Shown piece after piece: positions 1-6,034 of a stretch of DNA of 7,294 nt. The DNA lies in assembly GCA_037969195.1 (NCBI GenBank), contig JBBKWZ010000022.1:1-7294 (forward strand), in the 5' to 3' direction. Position 1 is the first letter of the stretch; each line of letters opens with the position of its first letter. The stretch is from JAHEJB01 sp037969195 (GTDB lineage Bacteria > Bacteroidota > Rhodothermia > Rhodothermales > Rubricoccaceae). Position numbers and translations under genes: made by a program. The notes under the pieces are model-generated. The model was not told the DNA's origin and made no database searches. It worked only from the letters and a program-made list of their open reading frames with translations.

Positions 1-474
1 GGTGATGCGGCGCCAGATTTTCAGATGTCGTTCTTCAACGACTTCACCTTCTGGGACAACCTGAGTTTGACGGTCTTCGGGCACTGGAAGAGTGGCGGAG
101 ACGTAATCAACCTTAGCGAGCTCCTTCTGGACCTTTCTGGCACGAGCGCCGACTACGATGCTAACGCTGCGGATCGGCTGGCGGCGCTAGGCGTCTCGGC
201 TGTGCCTTTCGTGCAAAACGCGTCGTACTTCAAGTTGCGCGAAGTAGGGCTCTACTACAGAGTACCGGCACGATTTCTTGGCTCCGCCGTAGGCTCCCGA
301 GTGCGCAATCTCCGAATTGGCGTTTCGGCGACGAATCTGCTCACGATCACGCCCTACAAGAGTTACGACCCTGAGGTTAACAACTTCGGCGACACGCCTG
401 TTGCGACCGGCGTCGAAGTATTGCCCTATCCGTCCTCGCGTAGCGTTCTCTTTCACTTGAGCTTCGGCCTCTGA
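1..474 (+). CDS. SusC/RagA-family TonB-dependent outer-membrane receptor, C-terminal part (5' end outside window)
   Basis: The frame is open from base 1 to the TGA at 472-474, giving 157 residues that are the end of a much longer protein. SusC-family proteins are TonB-dependent beta-barrels that import oligosaccharides, peptides or other large nutrients across the outer membrane together with a SusD lid. Visible hallmarks are YFKLREVGLYY at residues 76-86 (family pattern: aromatic/leucine, RLR, then a strand), the NLRIGVSATNLLT strand at 103-115, and the SYDPEV turn at 121-126. The last strand, from YPSSR at 143-147, ends in LSFGL; an aromatic residue is more usual at the very C-terminus. These alternating hydrophobic strands are the last barrel strands. 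A susD gene follows after 22 bases, the standard arrangement. The substrate cannot be read from this fragment, because the plug and N-terminal domains lie upstream. No proper start exists inside the window; the ATG at 25 is internal. Confidence 0.93.
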   Translation, partial: GDAAPDFQMSFFNDFTFWDNLSLTVFGHWKSGGDVINLSELLLDLSGTSADYDANAADRLAALGVSAVPFVQNASYFKLREVGLYYRVPARFLGSAVGSRVRNLRIGVSATNLLTITPYKSYDPEVNNFGDTPVATGVEVLPYPSSRSVLFHLSFGL

Positions 475-496
475 GCGGCCCCGAACCCGAAATCCG

Positions 497-1822
497 ATGA
501 AGATTATTTCGCACCATCTCGTTCTGGTCCTGCTCGCTACGCTCACGTTTGCTGGCTGCGATCTTTTTCAAATCGAAGACCGTCCTGACCCTAATGGGCC
601 AAGCGTCGACGATATCCTCACCAACCCTACCCGCGATGCGCTAATAAACCTCGCCGTGGGAGTCGAGGCATCTGCCCGCATCGACCACAACCTGTACATG
701 GTGGATGTGGGCGTCATTGGCCGGGAGTTTTGGCGAACAAGTGCGGCAGATCCGCGCTTGACGGGCGATCTACTCGGTAGAGGTACGTCCATCCTGGACA
801 ACAATACATTTTACATCACCCGTCCCTGGGGCGCGCGGTACGTGACGATCCGCAACGCCAATATTATGCTGCAAGCGCTCGATCTTAATACGACGCTTTC
901 GGATGCGGAGAAAGCAGGCGGTCGGGGGTTCGCTAAGACCTTCAAGGCGTTGCAGTACCTGCTCAACCTAAACCTGACGTTCGAGGGCGGCGTCCGCTTT
1001 ATCGGGCCAGGGGATGATGGCCCCGGCCCACTCGTTGGTTATGCCGCCGCTCTTACGGAGATCGCCAGTTTGCTCGATGATGGTGCCGCAGATCTGGCAT
1101 TGAGTGGATCTGGTTTCTTCTTCCCGCTCTCGAATGGCTTTTCGGGGTTTGACACATCCGCCGGTCTGCTCTCGGTGAATCGCGCCCTCGCCGCGCGAGT
1201 CGCGCTATACGCTGGGCGAAATGCCGATGCCCTTACGCTTCTCGGAGACTCGTTCTTGAATCCTGCAGTAAGCCTCGGGTTCGGAGTCGATTATGTTTTT
1301 TCAACCGGAGCGGGCGACATCATCAACCCGCTTTTTCTTCCTCCGGACAATCCGGCTGGCGACGCGATTCTTGCTCATCCGAGCTTCATGGATGATATCG
1401 AGGCCGGAGATACTCGCGCGGACAAAGTGCTTGATCGTGGCGAACCCTCGACGTTCGATGATCTAACGTCCAGCTTCGGATTCTTTGTCTACAAGAACAG
1501 CACGTCACCGATTCCGATCGTTCGCAATGGGGAACTGATCCTGATCCGAGCAGAAGCGCGAGCACGTACGGGCGACTTGCCGGGTGCGATTTCTGACATC
1601 GACGTGGTCCGGAATGCCGCGGGATTGCCGAATTACAGTGGCCCAGGTGATCAGGGAGCCGTGCTTAACGAAGTTCTCAATCAGCGCCGATACGAGTTGT
1701 ACGGCGAAGGCCACCGTTGGATAGACGTTCGTCGCTTCGGCCAGCTGAATACGCTTCCGATTGATCGGCCTGGTGACGATGTGTGGACACAGTTCCCTAT
1801 TCCGCTCAACGAGAACGTCTGA
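497..1822 (+). CDS. RagB/SusD-family nutrient-binding outer-membrane lipoprotein
   Basis: This 441-residue protein is the surface lid and substrate-binding partner of the SusC receptor just upstream. The start at 497 is supported by a complete lipoprotein signal: charged MK, a hydrophobic core, and lipobox FAGC with the lipidated cysteine at residue 21. The N-terminal part (about 30-130) has the SusD helical pattern, including an RNANIMLQALD helix. A middle TPR-like helix reads SVNRALAARVALYAGR. The C-terminal RagB/SusD domain shows ELILIRAEARARTGD with a following helix, about residues 340-375, and the strong signature RRYELYGEGHRWIDVRR at 397-413. The protein is on the short side for the family (roughly 450-600 residues is common). 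It stops almost directly after FPIPLNENV, where many homologues continue with a short Asn/Pro-rich tail. No glycoside hydrolase, peptidase or regulator is seen next to it, so the nutrient is unknown. A hairpin with a T-rich tail follows the gene. Confidence 0.95.
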   Translation: MKIISHHLVLVLLATLTFAGCDLFQIEDRPDPNGPSVDDILTNPTRDALINLAVGVEASARIDHNLYMVDVGVIGREFWRTSAADPRLTGDLLGRGTSILDNNTFYITRPWGARYVTIRNANIMLQALDLNTTLSDAEKAGGRGFAKTFKALQYLLNLNLTFEGGVRFIGPGDDGPGPLVGYAAALTEIASLLDDGAADLALSGSGFFFPLSNGFSGFDTSAGLLSVNRALAARVALYAGRNADALTLLGDSFLNPAVSLGFGVDYVFSTGAGDIINPLFLPPDNPAGDAILAHPSFMDDIEAGDTRADKVLDRGEPSTFDDLTSSFGFFVYKNSTSPIPIVRNGELILIRAEARARTGDLPGAISDIDVVRNAAGLPNYSGPGDQGAVLNEVLNQRRYELYGEGHRWIDVRRFGQLNTLPIDRPGDDVWTQFPIPLNENV

Positions 1823-1850
1823 TATCAGAGTAGTCTATTATGACTGTAGG

Positions 1851-1890
1851 CGGGGCCGGGCGATGAATCGTTCGGCCTCGTCTTGTTTCT
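1851..1890 (+). terminator. Candidate intrinsic terminator (or leader hairpin) between susD and the aminotransferase gene
   Basis: Bases 1851-1863 pair with 1868-1880 to make a 13-base-pair stem, with three G-U pairs (1853/1878, 1859/1872, 1860/1871) and a four-base TGAA loop at 1864-1867. The stem is otherwise mostly G-C. The following ten bases, 1881-1890 (TCTTGTTTCT), contain seven T. This is the shape of a rho-independent terminator reading on the plus strand, 28 bases after the susD stop. The T tract is interrupted, so efficiency may be moderate. The hairpin ends only 24-34 bases before the next start codon, so it could instead lie in the leader of the downstream gene. Confidence 0.55.
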
Positions 1891-1914
1891 ACACAAAGCT
1901 CCACCCATCCCCCA

Positions 1915-3108
1915 ATGTCCGTCGAGCGCCTGCGAGGTATACAAGGCTTTTCGATCGATCGCGTGGCGGAAGCGGCAGGCGACGACCCCGCCGTGCTGCG
2001 CCTCGAAAACCTCGATACGGATTTGCTTCCGCCTGAGACCGCTCTCGCCGCGACACATCAGGCGCTCGAAAGTCTGACTCATCCCGGCCAGAAAAACGGT
2101 GCGAACAGCTACCTGCCATTTACGGGAAAGCGCGCACTTCGCACGGCCGTGGCGGATCGCATCAACCGGTGCGCGGGCACTGACTACTCTGCCGAACATG
2201 TAGTCATTACGTGCGGAGCCACGGAGGCCATGTTCGACGCCATATTGGCGATGACCAATCCTGGAGATGAGGTGATCCTGACAGATCCTACGTACGCCGG
2301 CATGATCTATCGCGCCCGGCTGGCTGGATGCACGACGCGACTCGTTCCGTTCATTGAGGAAAGTCGTTCACGAGGGAAAGCCTGGCGCCTTGATCTCGAC
2401 GCACTGCGAACTTCAGTAACACCTCGCACGCGCGTCGTTTTCCTGATGAGTCCCTCTATTCCTTCCGGGGCGGTACTCTCCGAGACTGAGTGGCAGGCCG
2501 TGGCGGATCTCTGCTGCGAACATGATCTGTGGTTGCTTTACAACGCGGCCATGGAACGCATTCTGTTTGATGGACATCCCTTAATCCATCCTGCCGGGCT
2601 AGAAGGCATGGCCGAGCGCACGGTTACGTTGGGCTCGGTCTCTAAGGAGTACCGTATGATCGGCTGGCGCGTTGGTTGGGCGGTGGCGCCGCGCCCTCTA
2701 ATCGATGAAATCGGGTGGGTTCACATCTACAATGTTGTTACGCCAACTGGTATTGCGCAGGCAGGAGCATTGGCTGCGCTCACCTCTCCCGATGATGGAT
2801 TGAACGAAATGGTCTCTACGTGGAAGCAGAGGCGTGATACAATGACAGGGCAACTAGAAGGCTATCGGACGATTCCTGCAGCTGGCGGCTGGTCACAACT
2901 TCTTGACGTTGGTTCACTTGGGCTTGGTTCGTTCGAAGCCTCACGAAGACTTCTGGAGCGCGGACGCATAGCCGCGACACCCATGCGCGACTGGGGAGAG
3001 ATCAACGGCGACCGATTCGTTCGTCTTGTGTTTAGCAACGAATCTGTTGAGCGTCTATCCACGCTTGGCGAGCGGGTTCAACGTGCTCTTGGCACGCCAC
3101 GAGGTTAA
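1915..3108 (+). CDS. Fold-type I PLP-dependent aminotransferase-like protein (class I/II) with altered cofactor-contact residues
   Basis: This 397-residue cytoplasmic protein has the full length and motif order of class I/II aminotransferases, which move amino groups via pyridoxal phosphate. Seen: NSYLPFTGKRALR at 64-76 (Tyr66 matches Tyr70 of aspartate aminotransferase), TCGATEAM at 99-106, DPTYAGM at 124-130 (cofactor-stacking Tyr127), and GSVSKEYRMIGWRVGW at 240-255 with the Schiff-base Lys244 and phosphate-binding Arg252. RFVRLVF at 367-373 carries Arg370, which matches the substrate-carboxylate arginine. Odd points: the usual NPTG stretch is SPSIPSG at 179-185 (Asn194 equivalent is Ile182). 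The usual DExY is NAAM at 210-213 (Asp222 equivalent is Asn210, Tyr225 equivalent is Met213). The substrate is therefore unknown, and non-transaminase chemistry is possible. ATG 1915 is the first usable start: an in-frame TGA lies at 1864, with no ATG, GTG or TTG between. No Shine-Dalgarno sequence is visible. Confidence 0.88.
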   Translation: MSVERLRGIQGFSIDRVAEAAGDDPAVLRLENLDTDLLPPETALAATHQALESLTHPGQKNGANSYLPFTGKRALRTAVADRINRCAGTDYSAEHVVITCGATEAMFDAILAMTNPGDEVILTDPTYAGMIYRARLAGCTTRLVPFIEESRSRGKAWRLDLDALRTSVTPRTRVVFLMSPSIPSGAVLSETEWQAVADLCCEHDLWLLYNAAMERILFDGHPLIHPAGLEGMAERTVTLGSVSKEYRMIGWRVGWAVAPRPLIDEIGWVHIYNVVTPTGIAQAGALAALTSPDDGLNEMVSTWKQRRDTMTGQLEGYRTIPAAGGWSQLLDVGSLGLGSFEASRRLLERGRIAATPMRDWGEINGDRFVRLVFSNESVERLSTLGERVQRALGTPRG

Positions 3109-3140
3109 CGTGCAGTTGTGATGGCGGTATTTTTATAACT

Positions 3141-5237
3141 ATGCGAGACCACGCGTTCAGAAGTGCTCCAGACGGCCGTTCATATTTGTACGCCATGCCT
3201 ATGGAATCACTTTTCCGAGTCGTGTTCATCCTTCTTGTTGCATCGGCAGGAATAGTGCTGCGCACGAGTGTAGTCTATGCTCAGGATTCGTCGGGAGCTC
3301 CAACTCCGGCGATTGTAGCACCAGGGCCAGCGGTTGAATTGGTAACGCCGCGCGTACCAGAACAGGAAGTCAACGCGGTGGGTGGGAATGAAATGAATTC
3401 CTCGGAACCGGTTAGAGCGGGCCGTCAGTCAGCTCGGTTGTCGGCAACGGCTCGAAATGAGATGTCCAATCCCGCAACAACTTCGTCGAGATTCGCACAG
3501 CCACGTGATGCCGGTTCGTTAGGTCCAAGCGATTCCCTCGCGATTCCTCGCGGTGCTGTTCGAGATGCCTTCCAGCGCATCTTAATTGCGAGCGCTGATT
3601 CGTCTGGGCCTCTCTCGCAGATTGGTCCGTTGCCTCCGATGGCGGCGGTCCTTAGAGGGATGGTTTGGCAACCGCCGGATTCGCTTCACATCGCGCTTGA
3701 CAATCTGCTGGCGATGCGCCGGATGGGGGTGCAGGTCATCCGAACACCAGTTATTCGAGATACGCTGCTTTTGCGTGCGGGCGATGTGTTGGACATCGCA
3801 TTCTATCAGGATCTCCCCATTGCCAATCTGCCCGCACAGTATTTGTTGGACACGCTGCGCTTTGCCGAAAGGACTCTGACAGAGATGCTGCGGAATGCCC
3901 AACGGTATCGCTCTGCACGTCATTTTGGGCTCGCGAAGTTCGCGGATACAAGCAATCCGGCATCCAGGCCATATTTCGAACGGCTAACACAGTTAATTCG
4001 AACCCAAGGCCCCGAAGGAAGTCAGGCTTACTATCTGAGCCGCTTCCCCGATGATGATCGGTGTGACCAGACAGTAGATTTTGTACTGCTAGACGCACGG
4101 CAGGATGACCCGTTGAGTGTGTTGGAACGGTGGCGGCATCGAAGCCTGACACCCGTCGGGATTGGAGCGTTTGGTGCGCCCGTCCGACCCGGCAAACGGG
4201 GCGGATGGCGCGAAATCGGGACGTTGGCAGCGCAGGCTAGGACATTTGAGAACGGGCTTGGCCGCATCAATGCGCTTAGCATTCTTCCCCAGGCACTGTT
4301 TATCTATCGCTGGACGGATGCGGGTAGTCGTATCGCGAATATGGACCAGCGGGCCGCCGTAGAGGGATTCGTTTATGGACTACATGGTGCAAAATCCGAT
4401 AGTCTTGCGCGACCCGCACTAGATGTCGTGCGGGGGTTCTTCACTGGCACGCAGCGTGTATTTGCATTCGATGCGGGCAGGACAATGTCGGCAACAAGGA
4501 CCGCCGCCGGGATGGTATTCGTTGGCTGGCTGCTTCTCATGGGCATGGGGATGGTCTATTGGCTGACGCCGCGATTTGGTTCGCTGTCATCGAAGTACTT
4601 CACGCGGCACGATTTGTACCGCGAATCCGTTCAGCGCGGTTATGATCTCAACGCGGGGCTCAACGCGATGCTCGGCGTCGCGCTTTCACTCGCTGGAGCC
4701 ATTGCGGGGGCATCTGCTTTACGTGCCCTCGGGCGTACGGACGCCCTGTCTACGGCTGTATCGAGTTGGTCGCTGGACGCGCAAGCGCGCCTGAACGAAT
4801 TGCTTGGTGAGCCGATGCTACTCGTTCTGCTAATCGCACTGTGCTACAGCCTTTGGCTCCTGTTCAACGTTTTCTGGCTGTATGTGCTAACGGGTCGCCG
4901 CGCTCGAATCCGCGCCCAACAAGCGCTGACACTCGTCGTCTGGAGTCGCTGGGCCATCGTCCTTCTGATGATTTGGGCTATGATGCTTTCGGCCATGTCA
5001 CCGCGCACAGCCACGGCATTGGCCCCGCTGCTTCTTTTTGCATGGGCGGGAATCGAGATCGTCGCAACGGGGCGCATGCTGAACGATTTCGCACACGTCA
5101 CGCGCGTTCCGATGCAGCGCGCCATGCTTCTTGGCTATGGCGCTCCACTTGCGGTAATGGCTCTGATTCTCATCACACTATTTGTTGGCGGAAAAGCTGA
5201 GATGGGCTTCCTTTGGCACCTCGCTACCCGAAGTTGA
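3141..5237 (+). CDS. Unrecognised envelope protein: signal peptide, large periplasmic domain and six C-terminal membrane helices
   Basis: I do not recognise this 698-residue protein. Residues 21-47 form a signal peptide (hydrophobic FILLVASAGIVL, likely cleavage after VYA at 47). ATG codons at 3195 and 3201, at residues 19 and 21, are therefore plausible true starts; 3141 is the longest reading. Residues 48 to about 145 are Pro/Ala/Ser-rich and probably a flexible linker. About 150-450 look globular, with a single cysteine (308) in a DDDRCD stretch. Predicted membrane helices are near 457-475, 507-530, 559-583, 601-619, 624-642 and 661-682. Loops 476-506, 584-600 and 643-660 are rich in Arg/Lys (for example GRRARIRAQQ), so they should be cytoplasmic. 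This agrees with a periplasmic N-terminal domain and a periplasmic C-terminus. No catalytic or transporter motif is obvious. A distant Yip1-like or other multi-helix membrane domain is possible but not shown. It lies 32 bases after the aminotransferase gene and 78 bases before the DUF721 gene, on the same strand. Confidence 0.8.
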   Translation: MRDHAFRSAPDGRSYLYAMPMESLFRVVFILLVASAGIVLRTSVVYAQDSSGAPTPAIVAPGPAVELVTPRVPEQEVNAVGGNEMNSSEPVRAGRQSARLSATARNEMSNPATTSSRFAQPRDAGSLGPSDSLAIPRGAVRDAFQRILIASADSSGPLSQIGPLPPMAAVLRGMVWQPPDSLHIALDNLLAMRRMGVQVIRTPVIRDTLLLRAGDVLDIAFYQDLPIANLPAQYLLDTLRFAERTLTEMLRNAQRYRSARHFGLAKFADTSNPASRPYFERLTQLIRTQGPEGSQAYYLSRFPDDDRCDQTVDFVLLDARQDDPLSVLERWRHRSLTPVGIGAFGAPVRPGKRGGWREIGTLAAQARTFENGLGRINALSILPQALFIYRWTDAGSRIANMDQRAAVEGFVYGLHGAKSDSLARPALDVVRGFFTGTQRVFAFDAGRTMSATRTAAGMVFVGWLLLMGMGMVYWLTPRFGSLSSKYFTRHDLYRESVQRGYDLNAGLNAMLGVALSLAGAIAGASALRALGRTDALSTAVSSWSLDAQARLNELLGEPMLLVLLIALCYSLWLLFNVFWLYVLTGRRARIRAQQALTLVVWSRWAIVLLMIWAMMLSAMSPRTATALAPLLLFAWAGIEIVATGRMLNDFAHVTRVPMQRAMLLGYGAPLAVMALILITLFVGGKAEMGFLWHLATRS

Positions 5238-5315
5238 CGTGACGAATTGTACCTTCGGTGATACGCGCCGAAACTCCGAACGCGCTAAGCAGAACCCTCC
5301 CGCCTGACTACAGTT

Positions 5316-5612
5316 GTGGCTATCTATTCCAACCCACCCCAACGCCTCGGTGCCGTACTTGGCGAGCTAATCGACAAGCTCGGCTATCGCGACAAAGTGG
5401 ACCAGGCTCGCGCCGTAGACGCCTGGCCGGAGCTAGCTGGCGCAACGATCGCGCAACAGACGGAATCCATTTGGATACGCGATGGACAGCTCTTTATCAA
5501 GATCCCGTCGGCTGCATGGCGGCATCAGCTCCATCTCCAGCGCGAGCAATGGAAAGCTCGCATCAATGAACACATTGGGCGGGACGTAGTGAAGGACGTT
5601 GTGTTCAGGTGA
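5316..5612 (+). CDS. DUF721/DciA-like protein
   Basis: This 98-residue protein matches the small DUF721 family. Its better-studied member DciA helps load the replicative helicase DnaB in bacteria that lack DnaC or DnaI. That role is known for the family and only inferred here. Seen: an N-terminal helix LGAVLGELIDKLGYRDKV at 11-28, then the core AWPELAGATIAQQT at 36-49 (family pattern W-x-x-[LIV]-[AV]-G followed by hT). Next come IRDGQLFIKIPSAAW at 54-68 (DG-L-x-[IV] strand, then S-x-x-W) and a terminal helix with VVKDVVFR. Length is normal for Bacteroidota-type single-domain members. The start is GTG: an in-frame TAA lies at 5286-5288, no ATG exists between it and 5316, and no internal methionine follows, so a non-ATG start is effectively forced. 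No Shine-Dalgarno sequence is visible. Confidence 0.87.
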   Translation: MAIYSNPPQRLGAVLGELIDKLGYRDKVDQARAVDAWPELAGATIAQQTESIWIRDGQLFIKIPSAAWRHQLHLQREQWKARINEHIGRDVVKDVVFR

Positions 5613-5696
5613 ATGCGGAGGTGCGTTGTAGCTCCAAGTGTGAGCGAAGGGACACGACAAGCCGTATTCCCGCAACGTTTGGCGCCTCAGCGGTAG

Positions 5697-6023
5697 GTGC
5701 TCGCAACCTGGACGGGCGCGGACCCATTCCACAGTGCGGCCGACCACATTTCGGCCTCCAGGGCAGTCGCACCGTTTCCCAATCTCTTCGACACTTGGAC
5801 AACACTGCGCCTTGGGCTGCCGAAGGCTAGCGCGTTACGTATGGCCGTATACGACGTTTTGGGCCGCGACGTTACGGTGCTGGTTAACGGGCCGCGAGGT
5901 GCCGGCATGCATGAGGTCCAATTCGACGGTTTGAGTGTCGTGGCCGGGCTCTACATCGCACGTCTTGACGCTGCAGGGCATTCCGACGTGTGTAGAATCA
6001 CGCTGACGCGCGGATCCGTATAA
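5697..6023 (+). pseudogene. Orphan T9SS type A sorting domain (FlgD-Ig-like), probable remnant of a secreted-protein gene
   Basis: The frame encodes up to 108 residues, of which about 25-108 are a C-terminal sorting domain of the type IX secretion system. This domain normally forms the last 70-90 residues of a much larger secreted or surface protein and is removed on export. Seen: PFPNLF at 27-32 (usual form YPNPF), TTLRLGLP at 35-42, LRMAVYDVLGRDVTVLVNG at 47-65, GMHEVQFDG at 70-78 and GLYIARL at 84-90, ending in a final strand CRITLTRG. There is no passenger domain and no signal peptide. An in-frame TAG at 5694-5696 directly precedes the GTG at 5697. Before it the same frame holds only 27 codons from an ATG at 5613 that do not look like a secretion signal. 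The leading proline pattern is also damaged (PNLF). I therefore read it as a truncated remnant. A small expressed protein or a frameshifted larger gene is less likely. The domain call itself is firm; the pseudogene status is not. Confidence 0.6.
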
Positions 6024-6034
6024 TCGCCTAAGAC

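Noticed and set aside
1825..2199. A 124-codon reverse open frame over the susD-aminotransferase junction
   Set aside because: Most of it overlaps the aminotransferase coding region antisense. It has no recognisable motif, and the intergenic part is explained by the hairpin.
3116..3139. TTGTGA with downstream TATAAC as a promoter for the membrane-protein gene
   Set aside because: The spacing is 12 bases, too short for a usual -35/-10 pair, and no Bacteroidota-type -33/-7 motif was evident. AT-rich bases before a start codon are common without being a promoter.
5254..5272. TTCGG/CCGAA inverted repeat with a 9-base loop after the membrane-protein gene
   Set aside because: A five-base-pair stem with a large loop and no T tract is expected by chance and does not support a terminator.
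5258..5569. A 103-codon forward frame overlapping the DUF721 gene
   Set aside because: Its product is Arg/Pro/Ser-rich with no domain, while the overlapping frame from 5316 carries clear DUF721 motifs.
5738..5756. Inverted repeat GGCCGA/TCGGCC with a 7-base loop, considered as a terminator
   Set aside because: The stem is only six base pairs, no T run follows, and it lies within the sorting-domain reading frame.
5609..5830. A 73-codon forward frame starting at the DUF721 stop, considered as the missing N-terminus of the sorting-domain gene after a frameshift
   Set aside because: It has no signal peptide and no resemblance to a secreted passenger, and it runs across the sorting-domain frame without adding a plausible protein.
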